Part shown: piece by piece, positions 25,105 through 33,686 of the stretch
How the letters are laid out: every line of letters begins with the position of its first letter
Position numbering within the stretch: position 1 is the first letter of the stretch
Assembly (NCBI GenBank): GCA_963802375.1
Contig: CAWDIJ010000017.1
Span: 1-64,000 of the forward strand
Reading direction: 5' to 3'
Source: JACDAN01 sp963802375
GTDB taxonomy: Bacteria > Actinomycetota > Thermoleophilia > Gaiellales > Gaiellaceae
DNA length: 64,000 nucleotides
Made by a program: the position numbers and the translations under genes
The notes under the pieces: model-generated
Databases searched by the model: none
Told to the model about the DNA's origin: nothing
What the model saw: the letters and a program-made list of their open reading frames with translations, nothing else

Positions 25105-25611
25105 ATGTTCGAGTCCGAGGACCAGATCCGCGAGCTGCAGGCGTTGATCGACCGGACGTTCGCGCGGGCGAACCCGCATCTCGCGAGCATCGTCAAACCC
25201 GAGCGGCGCCTAAACGCGCGACAGGTCGTCCGCTATCTGCAGGGAACGAAGCACGTGGCGTTCGGCACGGTGAACGAGCGGGGTGAGCCGCGTGTGGCGC
25301 CGCTCGACGGCGTCTTCATCCGAGGCCGATTCACCGTCTCCACCGGCGGTCGAGCGGCGCGTCTACGGCACCTGCGCGCCAACCCGGCGTGCAGCGCCGC
25401 TCACATGGACGGCGACACGATCGGCATCGTCGTCCACGGTCAGGCGGCGATCATCGGCCGGGACGACGAGGGCGTCGAGGAGCTCGAGCCGGTCTGGCGC
25501 GACATCTATGGCTCGAGCCCGTTCGAGTGGGGCGAGGGCGTCGTCTTCATGCGCATCGAGCCGACCTCGATGTGGGCTTACGCCTTCCACCCGGAGAACT
25601 TCCCCGAGTAG
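25105..25611 (+). CDS. Pyridoxamine-5'-phosphate-oxidase-family protein
   Basis: The 168-residue protein carries the flavin-binding split-barrel pattern: HVAFGTVNERGEPRVAPLDG, GRFTVSTGGRAARLRHLRAN and DTIGIVVHGQAAIIGRDDEG. Members bind FMN or F420 and reduce diverse substrates; the specific cofactor cannot be told here. ATG 25105 is preceded by GAGAGG, better than ATG 25093 four codons upstream. The stop TAG (25609-25611) abuts the stop of the convergent gene at 25612 with no gap. Confidence 0.82.
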   Translation: MFESEDQIRELQALIDRTFARANPHLASIVKPERRLNARQVVRYLQGTKHVAFGTVNERGEPRVAPLDGVFIRGRFTVSTGGRAARLRHLRANPACSAAHMDGDTIGIVVHGQAAIIGRDDEGVEELEPVWRDIYGSSPFEWGEGVVFMRIEPTSMWAYAFHPENFPE

Positions 25612-25962
25612 TCAGTTCCCCCAGAACGGTCGCACCTCGATCGTCCCCATCTGGGCGATCGGGTGCGCCGCTGCGATCTCGACTGCATCGTCCAGGCTGC
25701 CGCAGTCGATGATGTCGAACCCGCCGACGACCTCCTTCGTCTCGGCGAAGGGACCGTCGGTGACGAGCGTCTTGCCTTCGCGGACCCGGACAGATCGGGC
25801 TCGGCGCGGCGGAGCCACCTGATCGCCGGTGACCCAGATGCCCCGTGCCTGGAGGTCGTCCAGCCAGGGGAAGCTCTCCTTGTCCGCGGTGTCGGACGGG
25901 TCCGGTTCGGTTTGGGCGTTCATCTTCTCGGCGTCCCAGCAGACCAGCAGCAGGAATCTCAT
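25612..25962 (-). CDS. YciI-like (YCII-related) protein
   Basis: The 116-residue protein shows the YCII/DGPF pattern: MRFLLLVCWDAEKMN at the start, KTLVTDGPFAETKEVVGGFD in the middle (the DGPF motif) and DAVEIAAAHPIAQMGTIEVR before the end. Such proteins are ferredoxin-like dimers often encoded with ECF sigma factors; here the sigma factor at 23230 is 1.7 kb away and not linked. Function unknown. ATG 25962 follows GGAGCGAG. Confidence 0.88.
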   Translation of the reverse strand: MRFLLLVCWDAEKMNAQTEPDPSDTADKESFPWLDDLQARGIWVTGDQVAPPRRARSVRVREGKTLVTDGPFAETKEVVGGFDIIDCGSLDDAVEIAAAHPIAQMGTIEVRPFWGN

Positions 25963-26138
25963 CTCTCGCTCCTCTCGTCGGTCGGTTTGCTCAGGGACGA
26001 CGAACGTGCCTGACCGAGATCGACATTCGATATCGGTGGATCAGCCGCGCTGGCGGTTTTGCACGCCACAGGACATAGTCGACCCACGCGCGTCGGCGGG
26101 GGAGGGTAGCGGCAGCTGCGACCGATACGCTTGAAGCA

Positions 26139-26211
26139 GGGCGGTTAGCTCAGTTGGGAGAGCGCCTGGTTTACACCCAGGAGGTGGCTGGTTCGAGCCC
26201 GGCACCGCCCA
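26139..26211 (+). tRNA. tRNA-Val (TAC)
   Basis: Complete 73-nt tRNA: acceptor GGGCGGT/ACCGCCC, D-arm GCTC..GAGC, anticodon stem CCTGG/CCAGG with loop TTTACAC (anticodon TAC), T-arm GCTGG-TTCGAGC-CCGGC, discriminator A. Confidence 0.97.
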
Positions 26212-26328
26212 TCGCGACCGGTCCCGGACGGGAGAGTCTCGAAGGCGAGAACAGCCGCATTGCGCCCTGTTTCGCGTCCTGTTCCGCCGGGTAGTTGGAG
26301 GCCCTCTAGCTCACAGGAGGAGGGCAAG

Positions 26329-27315
26329 ATGATTCTTCGTTACGACCGGGTGGCCACGAAGCTGCCGCCCCCGTCCGATCCCGATCCCGCCGGCGCAGCA
26401 GCGGTGCAAGAGCTGCTGGGAGGGCGCTTCGGGGAGATGTCGACGTTCCTGAACTACACGTTTCAGTCCTTCAATTTCCGGAACAGGCAGGGCGCTCGTC
26501 CCTTCTACGATCTCGTCGCGAACATCGCCGCCGAAGAGTTCGGCCATGTCGAGCTCGTCTCGGCGACGATCAACACGATGCTCACGGGCGCAACCCCGGT
26601 CGACGGCGGCCAGGCGCCGGACGGGTCGCTCGCCAAGGTCAAGGGAATCGGTAACCCGCACCATTTCCTCGCCGGGGGCCAGGGCGCGCTTCCGCAGGAC
26701 TCCAACGGCCGGCCCTGGAACGGCGACTACGTCTTTTCGTCCGGCGACCTCGTCGAGGATCTGACTCACAACTTCTTCCTCGAGACCGGGGCACGCAACG
26801 GCAAACTCAAGGTCTACGAGATGGTCGACCACCCGGCGGCTCGTGCGCTTACCGGCTATCTCCTCGTCCGTGGCGGCGTGCATCAGGTTGCGTACGCGAG
26901 AGCGCTCGAGCGACTGACCGGAGCCGACCTGATGAAGCTCTTCCCCAGCCCGCGGATCCCGACGGAGAAGATCCCGGAGTGCAAGCCGCACATCGAACGC
27001 GGCGACCATCTGCGGCTCTATCGTTTCTCTCCCGACGACTACCAGGAGCTCGCGGCTGTCTTCACTGGCCCGCACCCGGAGACGAACGAGGAGCTCGTCG
27101 TCGTCGATGAGGCACCCGAGGGTGAGCTGCCGAACGATCTCCCGAGTCAGCCGGCCGTGTTCGCCCCGGACTATGGACCCGAGGACATCGCGGAGATCGC
27201 CCAGAAACTGCGCGAGGATGCCGGCCTGGGCAAGAAGCCGACTGGGCTCGTGGCGGACCTCGAGAAGCAGACGAGGCGAAGGACGGCGAAGAGCACGAAG
27301 ACCAAGGCGAAGTGA
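26329..27315 (+). CDS. Manganese catalase
   Basis: The 328-residue protein is a ferritin-like non-haem catalase that breaks down hydrogen peroxide with a dimanganese centre. Ligand motifs are visible: GRFGEMSTFLNYTFQS (Glu, first helix), AAEEFGHVELVSA (Glu and His, second helix), DLTHNFFLETGARNGKLKVY and RGGVHQVAYARALE (Glu and His of helices three and four). A Lys-rich tail follows (TRRRTAKSTKTKAK). ATG 26329 is preceded by AGGAGG; an upstream frame to 26260 is not used. A strong terminator follows. Its position just after tRNA-Val may be coincidental. Confidence 0.93.
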   Translation: MILRYDRVATKLPPPSDPDPAGAAAVQELLGGRFGEMSTFLNYTFQSFNFRNRQGARPFYDLVANIAAEEFGHVELVSATINTMLTGATPVDGGQAPDGSLAKVKGIGNPHHFLAGGQGALPQDSNGRPWNGDYVFSSGDLVEDLTHNFFLETGARNGKLKVYEMVDHPAARALTGYLLVRGGVHQVAYARALERLTGADLMKLFPSPRIPTEKIPECKPHIERGDHLRLYRFSPDDYQELAAVFTGPHPETNEELVVVDEAPEGELPNDLPSQPAVFAPDYGPEDIAEIAQKLREDAGLGKKPTGLVADLEKQTRRRTAKSTKTKAK

Positions 27316-27322
27316 GGCACGC

Positions 27323-27356
27323 GGCCTGCGGGTGATCTCACGATCACCCGCAGGCC
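27323..27356 (+). terminator. Strong hairpin terminator after Mn catalase
   Basis: A perfect 15-bp stem (GGCCTGCGGGTGATC) with loop TCAC, eight bases past the stop codon and followed by TTTC. Confidence 0.88.
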
Positions 27357-27407
27357 TTTCGTAGCTTGTGTGCGGGTTGGGCCACGGGGTTTCGTGATAT
27401 CTCCCCG

Positions 27408-28430
27408 GTGGTGGCGCGGATTCCGGGCCGGCTCGAGGCCTTTCAGAGCTACAACGACTCCTATCGAGGGTGGCCCGTGCTGCCGCTCAACAGGCAGCAT
27501 CCGATCCGGGGGTCGTTCCTGGACCCGCGGCCCGACCGCCGCCGGGGCGCGATCTACCACGAGGGCGTCGACGTCGCTGTGCGTGACGACCGGCCGGAGC
27601 GCGGTGCGCCGCCCGGCCGCACACACCGCGTGTACGCGATCGAGGGCGGCCGCGTCCACGAGGCGACACCCCGCGGTGTCCGCGGGTTCGCGCGCATCGG
27701 CCACTTCGGCTATGGCCACATCGACGCCGCTGTCGAGCGGGGCGAGATCGTGCGGCCCGGCCAGGTGGTCGGCTGGACGGTCTACGGCGGCTGGCACGTC
27801 CATCTGAGCGAGTTCGTCTTCACCGCCGACGGACGGCGCCTGATCGTCAACCCGCTTCGGCGAGGCGGCAAGATCCACCCGTACGTCGACCGCGTGAAGC
27901 CGGTCGTGCACGACATCCGCTTCTACTCACCTGCAACGCCGCGCTGGGGGCGGCGGCCGGCGAACGTCGCCCGCCTGCCGCAGGCAGGAAGGCGACTCAA
28001 TCGAGCCCGCCTTTCCGGCCGCGTCGACATCCGCGTGCGTGCCAGCGATCCCCAGTCGTTCATCGGCTGGTTCAAACAGATTCCGCACCTCGCGGCTCCG
28101 CACCATCCGTTCCGAATCGCCGTGACGATCGTTCAGGTGGCGACCCGCCGGATCGTCCATCGCCGCGATGTCTTCTGGTCGGAGCAGATGCTCGAGATGC
28201 CCGCCGGTCAGCACTTCGCGCCCGGAACGGAGCAGAACCTCCCGGCGAACGGCTGCATGCTCTTCCACCGCACGGTCGCCTGCGACGGCACCTACTGGTT
28301 CAGGCTGTTCCCGCGGCCGTATTGGGACACGACGCGGCTCGCAAACGGGCGCTACTTCCTCCGAGTCCGCGTCTGGGACACCGCCCGCAACATGACGAAG
28401 GCCGACCGCCTGCTCACGATCCGGAACTGA
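27408..28430 (+). CDS. M23-like (LytM-fold) domain protein
   Basis: The N-terminal half has IYHEGVDVAVRD (HxxxD) and later GGWHVHLSEF (HxH), the zinc motifs of LytM/M23 endopeptidases, with VYAIEGGRVHEATPRG and GEIVRPGQVVGWTVYGGWHV as the usual strands. The C-terminal half (from about residue 180) is a beta-rich region of unknown fold, rich in Arg and aromatic residues. There is no signal peptide, odd for a cell-wall enzyme, and the start is uncertain (GTG 27408 or 27411; TTG 27366 follows the terminator). The esterase gene starts 5 bp downstream. A cell-wall role is inferred. Confidence 0.7.
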   Translation: MVARIPGRLEAFQSYNDSYRGWPVLPLNRQHPIRGSFLDPRPDRRRGAIYHEGVDVAVRDDRPERGAPPGRTHRVYAIEGGRVHEATPRGVRGFARIGHFGYGHIDAAVERGEIVRPGQVVGWTVYGGWHVHLSEFVFTADGRRLIVNPLRRGGKIHPYVDRVKPVVHDIRFYSPATPRWGRRPANVARLPQAGRRLNRARLSGRVDIRVRASDPQSFIGWFKQIPHLAAPHHPFRIAVTIVQVATRRIVHRRDVFWSEQMLEMPAGQHFAPGTEQNLPANGCMLFHRTVACDGTYWFRLFPRPYWDTTRLANGRYFLRVRVWDTARNMTKADRLLTIRN

Positions 28431-28435
28431 TCGTC

Positions 28436-29242
28436 GTGAGTGACGGCATCAGGCGGGTGACGATTCGCTACCGCGCCCACAACCGCCGAGCACGACCGGC
28501 GGTCGTAATCGTGCCTGCCCGCTACGGGCCCGGCCGGCCGACGCCGCCGCTTCCGCTCGTGATCTCGCCGCACGGACGGAACGTGCGCGCGGAGACGAAC
28601 GCCAGCAAGTGGCGCGACCTGCCTGGCCGGGGGAACTTCGCGCTCGTCTGCCCGGGAGGCATGGGCCGGCAGTTGCCCCTGCACTCGTGGGGCTGGCGAG
28701 GACAGATCGCGGACCTCGCGCGCATGCCGCAGATCGTCCACTCGGCGCTGCCGTGGCTTCGGGTGGACGCGAGAAGGGTCTACGCCGTCGGCGGGAGCAT
28801 GGGCGGCCACGAGACGCTGCTGATGATCGGCCGGTACCCGAAGCTGCTGGCCGGCGCGGCGGCATTCGACTCGGTGACGAACTTCTACCTCCGGTACCAC
28901 GACTTCGCGCGGAGCCCCGGCGGCCGCAGCGCCCAGGCGTTCGCGCGGATCGAGGTCGGCGGCACGCCGCGCACCAACCCTCGCGGCTACGTCCTCCGCA
29001 GTCCGACGCACTGGCTTCCCGCCATCGCCCGGTCCGGCGTCCCGCTGCAGCTGTGGTGGAGCGAGGCGGACAAGATCGTCATCAACCAGGCCAAGCAGTC
29101 CGGAGCCTTCTACCGCGAGCTCCGGAAGAGACGTCCGCGCGCACGCGTCGAGGCCGTCACTGGGTCGTGGAGCCACTCGTTCGAGAGCTACGAAGAGCTC
29201 CAGCTTCCCGGGGCGATGAAGTGGCTCGGGCTCGTGCCTTAG
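28436..29242 (+). CDS. Alpha/beta hydrolase, depolymerase/esterase-like
   Basis: The 268-residue protein has PLPLVISPHGRNVRAE (oxyanion region), VYAVGGSMGGHETLLM (GxSxG nucleophile Ser), LQLWWSEADKIV (acid Asp) and TGSWSHSFESYEE (catalytic His). The SMGG elbow and the length resemble PHB-depolymerase-like and feruloyl-esterase-like enzymes. GTG 28436 lies five bases after the upstream stop codon, so the two genes are likely co-transcribed. No signal peptide was seen, so the substrate is probably intracellular or brought close by the partner protein. Confidence 0.82.
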   Translation: MSDGIRRVTIRYRAHNRRARPAVVIVPARYGPGRPTPPLPLVISPHGRNVRAETNASKWRDLPGRGNFALVCPGGMGRQLPLHSWGWRGQIADLARMPQIVHSALPWLRVDARRVYAVGGSMGGHETLLMIGRYPKLLAGAAAFDSVTNFYLRYHDFARSPGGRSAQAFARIEVGGTPRTNPRGYVLRSPTHWLPAIARSGVPLQLWWSEADKIVINQAKQSGAFYRELRKRRPRARVEAVTGSWSHSFESYEELQLPGAMKWLGLVP

Positions 29243-29262
29243 GACAGGCCCCGGTCGCGGTT

Positions 29263-29568
29263 CTAGGCTCGGGAGAGCTCGCTGAAGTCGAGCGCGACCT
29301 CGCAGCGGTCGACCGCCTGGATCTCACCGCCGTGCGGGGCGACGGCCTGTGACCGGAGCCGGCTCGCCTGGACCTCGCTGGACTCCATTGCGCCCCGGTT
29401 CTCCCAGAACGTGACCGTCAGCGCGGTGCAGTTGTCGCGGTCGACGAGCAGATAGCCGCCGGCGTTTCCCTGGATATCCCGCAGCTGCTCGACGGCCTGG
29501 CGAAACGCCTCGACGGCATCGTCGAGGCTCTCCTCGGGGATCTGGTAGCGGGCGACACGTGCGAACAT
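29263..29568 (-). CDS. Small ABM-like dimeric barrel protein
   Basis: The 101-residue product (MFARVARYQIPEESLDDAVE, then GGYLLVDRDNCTALTVTFWE) has the beta-alpha-beta-beta pattern of antibiotic-biosynthesis-monooxygenase-like proteins, with the NAGGYLLVDR strand and TFWENRGAMESSE helix typical of a stress-related subgroup. Catalytic activity cannot be assigned. ATG 29568 follows CCAGGAG. Confidence 0.75.
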   Translation of the reverse strand: MFARVARYQIPEESLDDAVEAFRQAVEQLRDIQGNAGGYLLVDRDNCTALTVTFWENRGAMESSEVQASRLRSQAVAPHGGEIQAVDRCEVALDFSELSRA

Positions 29569-29805
29569 CTCCTGGCCTCCTCGGCGCCGACGGCGTTGGC
29601 ACGACGGATCGTCTCAAATCGCAGCAGTGGCCGCGAACGCGACTGTGTCCGGCCTGGCGCGCTGCGGACGCTTCGCATCCCGGCGTCCTCAGTCGCGCCC
29701 ATACCTCCACTACCGGTATGGGCGCTCCCTGCGTCCTTGGGCTGCTCGGTTCTCACACGCCAGGCACGAACACCGCCGCGTTCACGGCCACTAGAGTCCG
29801 CGCCC

Positions 29806-30546
29806 GTGGGGGCGCTCGACGGCAAGAGGGCGATCGTGACCGGCGCGTCCAGCGGGATCGGTGCGGCGACGGCCCGCGTGCTCGCCCTCGAGGGTGCACA
29901 GGTTGCGGTCGGAGCCCGGAGGCTCGACCGACTCGCCGAGCTCGGCGACGGCTTCGTCACGCTCGAGCTGGACGTGACCGACCCGGAGAGCAGCGCCGGC
30001 TTCGTGGCGAGCGCGACGCAGCGCCTCGGCGGCCTCGACATCCTCGTCAACAACGCCGGGCTCGCCCTCGGGCGGGACCTGTTCGACGAGAGCACCGAGG
30101 AGGACGAAGAGGCGGTGCTCGAGACGAACGTCCACGGGCTCGTCCGGATGACACGGCTCTGCCTGCCGCACCTCGGCGACGACGGCCACATCGTCAACAT
30201 CGGCTCCGTCGCCGGCCGACAGGCGTACGCCAAGGCGGCGCTGTACGTGACCTCGAAGTTCGCGGTCCGCGGCTTCACCTATGCGCTGCGCGAGGATCTC
30301 CTCGGCCGGCCGATCCGGATCACGCTCGTCGACCCCGGCCTCGTCGAGACCGACTTCTCGATTGTGCGCTTTCGAGGCGACGAGGATGCCGCCGCGCAGG
30401 TCTACGCCAACGTCGACCCGCTCACGCCAGACGACATCGCCGAGTGTGTCGCTTTCGCCGTGACGCGGCCGCCGCACGTCAACGTCGATGAGCTCGTCGT
30501 CAAGGTCCGCGCACAGAGTCTCCCAGACCGGATCATCCGCTCGTAG
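29806..30546 (+). CDS. Short-chain dehydrogenase/reductase
   Basis: The 246-residue protein has the Rossmann motif TGASSGIG (near residue 13), NNAG (near 84) and the catalytic Ser in NIGSVAGR with YVTSK (Tyr and Lys), all in the right order. R in GARRLDR after the second strand suggests NADP(H) preference. Homologues resemble E. coli YdfG (serine/3-hydroxy acid dehydrogenase), but the substrate is not certain. I start at GTG 29806, since the fold begins there; the frame is open further upstream but that part is non-conserved in style. The debranching-enzyme gene begins three bases after its stop. Confidence 0.9.
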   Translation: MGALDGKRAIVTGASSGIGAATARVLALEGAQVAVGARRLDRLAELGDGFVTLELDVTDPESSAGFVASATQRLGGLDILVNNAGLALGRDLFDESTEEDEEAVLETNVHGLVRMTRLCLPHLGDDGHIVNIGSVAGRQAYAKAALYVTSKFAVRGFTYALREDLLGRPIRITLVDPGLVETDFSIVRFRGDEDAAAQVYANVDPLTPDDIAECVAFAVTRPPHVNVDELVVKVRAQSLPDRIIRS

Positions 30547-30549
30547 CGC

Positions 30550-32619
30550 ATGGCGATCACGATCCTCGAGGGCTCGACCTTCTGCATCTGCGACGACGTC
30601 GGCGACGTCGGCACTTGGGCGACCAGCGGGCTCTTCGCCGAGGACACCCGCTTCCTGTCGTGTCTGAAGCTGACGATCAACGGCAAGCGCCCCCTGCTGC
30701 TCACGTCGGACAAGGTGGACTACTTCTCGGCCGCGTTCTACCTCCGCAACCCACCAACCGACGAGCTCTATGCGGACGAGGTCTCGATCATCCGCGAGCG
30801 CTTCATCGGCGAGGCGATGCAGGACAGGCTGGTCGTCCAGAACCAGGCGATGCGGCCGGTGTCGCTCGAGCTCGGAATCGAGGTGGCCTGCGACTTCGCG
30901 GACATCTTTGCGGTCAAGGACTACGACTTCGCCCTGGGCGACCCGCAGCACGCCGAGCCGCTGCCGCCACTCGTCCAGCCGCAATTCGACGAGGACAACA
31001 ACCAGTTCGTGCTCGAGGACGAGACGGGTGTCCCCGCGCAGACGCAGGTGATCCTGTCGCGCCGGGGTGAGGTGGACGGGGGGACGGTCTGCTACCGCGT
31101 GGAGCTCGAGCCGCGCGAGCGCTGGGACCTGCGGCTCGACATCGTCCCGCTGCTCGACGGTCCCCAGGTTCTCCCGCGCCTGGCCGAGCGGCGCTTCGGC
31201 GACGAGCTCGCGCGGGTCCGCGAGTCGCTCGCCGCGTGGCAGCTCCGAGTCCCCCAGCTGCGCGCGACCTGGGACGACCTCTCGCACTCGTTCGGCCGCT
31301 CGGTTTCCGACCTCGCCTCCCTTCGGATGCACGGCCGCGAGGACGGCGTCGGGAAGCTGCCCGCGGCCGGGATGCCCTGGTTCATGACCGTCTTCGGCCG
31401 GGACACGATCATCACGTGCCTCCAGACGCTGCTGTTCGGGCCGGAGCTGGCCGTGACCGCGCTCGAGGTGCTCGGCGACCTTCAGGCGACGACGGACGAC
31501 CCGATGCGGGACGCCGAGCCGGGGAAGATCGTGCACGAGCTCCGGCGCGGAAAGGCCGCCCGCACGTGGCACGGGACCTACTACGGGACGGTCGACGCGA
31601 CGCCGCTCTACCTCGTCCTCCTCTCGGAGGTGTGGCGCTGGACCGACGACGCGACGCTCGTCGAGAGCCTGAAGGAGCCGGCGATGCGGGCGCTCGACTG
31701 GATCGACAAGCGCGGCGACCTCGACGGCGACGGTTTCGTCGAGTACCTGAAGCGCAGCCGCCGGGGGCTCGACAACCAGTCGTGGAAGGACTCGCACGAC
31801 TCCCAGCGGTTCGCCGACGGGCGGATTGCAGAGCCGCCGATCGCGCCCTGCGAGGTGCAGGGCTACGTCTACGACGCCAAGCTCAGGACCGCGGAGCTCG
31901 CACGTGAGGTCTGGCGGAACCGCGAGCTGGCCGAACGCCTCGAGCGGGAGGCAGCGGAGCTCCGCGACCGCTTCAACGAGGCCTTCTGGACGGACGAGCG
32001 CGGCGGCTACTACGTCCTCGCGCTCGACGGCGAGAAGAACCAGGTGGACTCGCTCTGCTCCAACTTCGGGCACCTTCTCTGGAGCGGGATCGTCCCGCCG
32101 GAGCGGGTCGACACGATCGTCGACCTGATGATGGGCGACGCACTGTGGTCGGGGTGGGGCATCCGAACGATGTCGACGCTCGACCGCGCCTACAACCCGC
32201 TCGCGTATCACAACGGGACGGTCTGGCCCCATGACAACTCGCTCTGCGCGTGGGGGCTCGCGCGCTACGACCGCTGGCCGGAGGCGCACCGGATCGTCCG
32301 GCAGATGCTGACGGCCGCACGTCACTTCGACTACCAGCTCCCGGAGGTGTTCGCGGGCATGCCGCGCACCGAGACGCGCTTCCCGATCGCCTATCCGACG
32401 GCCGCTCGACCGCAAGCCTGGGCCGCCGGGACGCCGGTGCTCCTGCTCCAGCTCCTGCTCGGGCTCCAGCCCGATCGGCGGCACAACACGCTGGAGACGG
32501 TCGCGCCGCCCGAGCTGCCGGCGTGGGCCGGCTCCCTCAGACTGTCCGGCGTGAGAGCATTCGACAGGCTCTGGGAAGTTCGGCTGGAGAACGGAGAGGC
32601 GGAGGTGCACCCGGGATGA
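30550..32619 (+). CDS. Glycogen debranching enzyme (amylo-alpha-1,6-glucosidase type)
   Basis: The 689-residue protein has an N-terminal beta domain (about 1-230; GLFAEDTRFLSCLKLTINGK) and a C-terminal (alpha/alpha)6 glucosidase barrel. Catalytic landmarks are PWFMTVFGRDTIITC (near 275-288), RGLDNQSWKDSHDS (near 403) and AYHNGTVWPHDNSL (near 552). Enzymes of this type trim branches of glycogen-like glucans or disaccharides in the cytosol. The stop overlaps the start of the glycosyltransferase gene (ATGA at 32616-32619), a strong sign of a shared pathway, perhaps synthesis or turnover of a compatible solute or glucan. A 939-residue antisense frame across it is a shadow. Confidence 0.92.
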   Translation: MAITILEGSTFCICDDVGDVGTWATSGLFAEDTRFLSCLKLTINGKRPLLLTSDKVDYFSAAFYLRNPPTDELYADEVSIIRERFIGEAMQDRLVVQNQAMRPVSLELGIEVACDFADIFAVKDYDFALGDPQHAEPLPPLVQPQFDEDNNQFVLEDETGVPAQTQVILSRRGEVDGGTVCYRVELEPRERWDLRLDIVPLLDGPQVLPRLAERRFGDELARVRESLAAWQLRVPQLRATWDDLSHSFGRSVSDLASLRMHGREDGVGKLPAAGMPWFMTVFGRDTIITCLQTLLFGPELAVTALEVLGDLQATTDDPMRDAEPGKIVHELRRGKAARTWHGTYYGTVDATPLYLVLLSEVWRWTDDATLVESLKEPAMRALDWIDKRGDLDGDGFVEYLKRSRRGLDNQSWKDSHDSQRFADGRIAEPPIAPCEVQGYVYDAKLRTAELAREVWRNRELAERLEREAAELRDRFNEAFWTDERGGYYVLALDGEKNQVDSLCSNFGHLLWSGIVPPERVDTIVDLMMGDALWSGWGIRTMSTLDRAYNPLAYHNGTVWPHDNSLCAWGLARYDRWPEAHRIVRQMLTAARHFDYQLPEVFAGMPRTETRFPIAYPTAARPQAWAAGTPVLLLQLLLGLQPDRRHNTLETVAPPELPAWAGSLRLSGVRAFDRLWEVRLENGEAEVHPG

Positions 32620-33686
32620 ACGAGGAACAGCTCCGGATCGCGATCATCAGCCCGCCGTGGTTCCCGGTGCCGCCGAGCGGCTACGGCGGGATCGAGTGGA
32701 TCGTCGCGCTGCTCGCGGACGGGCTCGTGGACGCGGGACACGACGTGACGCTCTTCGCGTCGGGCGACTCGCGGACCAAGGCGAAACTGTCGTCCGTCTT
32801 CGAGACGGCGCCGAGCGAGTGGATCGGGCGGTCGTATTTCGAGTTGCTCCACGCGCTGCCGTGCTACAGGTACTCCGACGAGTTCGACGTGATCAGCGAG
32901 CACACGGGCATGAGCGGAATGGTCATGTCGGGGCTCGTGGACACGCCCGTCGTCCACACCGTGCACGGCCCACTGACCGGCGAGCCGGGGGAGATGTACG
33001 AGGCGCTCTCGGGGCTGCTGCCGGACCTCCACCTGATCTCGATCTCGCTCAACCAGCGCAAGCCGAAGCCCGAGCTGCCGTGGCTGGCGAACGCCCCGAA
33101 CGCTCTCGACCTCTCGGTCTACCCCTGCAAGCCTCACCCTGGCGACTACCTCCTCTTCCTCGGCCGCATGAGCCACGACAAGGGCTGCCACCGCGCGATC
33201 GCCGTCGCGATGGAGCTCGAGCTCCCGCTGAAGATCGCCGGCAAGAAGCAGGAGCCGAAGGAGGAGCGCTACTTCGCGGAGTTCGTCGAGCCACATCTCG
33301 GGATCCACGGGATCGAGTACCTCGGCGAGGTCTCGCACGGGACGAAGGTCGAGCTGCTGCAGGACGCCCGGGCGACGCTCTTCCCGATCGAGTGGGAGGA
33401 GCCGTTCGGCCTCGTCATGATCGAGTCGATGGCCTGCGGGACGCCGGTGATCGCGACCCGCCGCGGAGCGGTGCCCGAGGTGATCGAGCACGGCCGCTCG
33501 GGGATCATCGTCGACAACTACCGCGAGATGGGGGCCGCGCTCGAGCAAGCCGACGCCCTCGACCCGCTCGAGTGCCGGCGCTACGCGGAGGAGCGGTTCT
33601 CCCCCGAGCGGATGGTCGAGGACTACGTCGATGCGTTCCGAGAGGCGATCGTGGGATCGCCGGTCTCGGCCAGCTTGTCCCAGTAG
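32616..33686 (+). CDS. Glycosyltransferase, GT4 family
   Basis: The 356-residue GT-B enzyme begins LRIAIISPPWFPVPPSGYGG, the nucleotide-sugar transferase N-terminal loop, and has the GT4 C-terminal signature FPIEWEEPFGLVMIESMACG followed by TPVIATRRGAVPEVIEHGRS (the EPFGLVxxEA-like motif). The acceptor is unknown. Its start is inside the stop of the debranching-enzyme gene. Its last 64 bases overlap the convergent MBL gene at 33623-34504, a rather long 3' overlap. Confidence 0.92.
   Translation: MNEEQLRIAIISPPWFPVPPSGYGGIEWIVALLADGLVDAGHDVTLFASGDSRTKAKLSSVFETAPSEWIGRSYFELLHALPCYRYSDEFDVISEHTGMSGMVMSGLVDTPVVHTVHGPLTGEPGEMYEALSGLLPDLHLISISLNQRKPKPELPWLANAPNALDLSVYPCKPHPGDYLLFLGRMSHDKGCHRAIAVAMELELPLKIAGKKQEPKEERYFAEFVEPHLGIHGIEYLGEVSHGTKVELLQDARATLFPIEWEEPFGLVMIESMACGTPVIATRRGAVPEVIEHGRSGIIVDNYREMGAALEQADALDPLECRRYAEERFSPERMVEDYVDAFREAIVGSPVSASLSQ

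Noticed and set aside
29791..32610. Very long minus-strand open frame (about 939 codons) opposite the debranching enzyme
   Set aside because: It is antisense to a clearly conserved enzyme, has low-complexity Arg/Glu/Val-rich composition and no domain; long antisense frames are normal in high-GC DNA.
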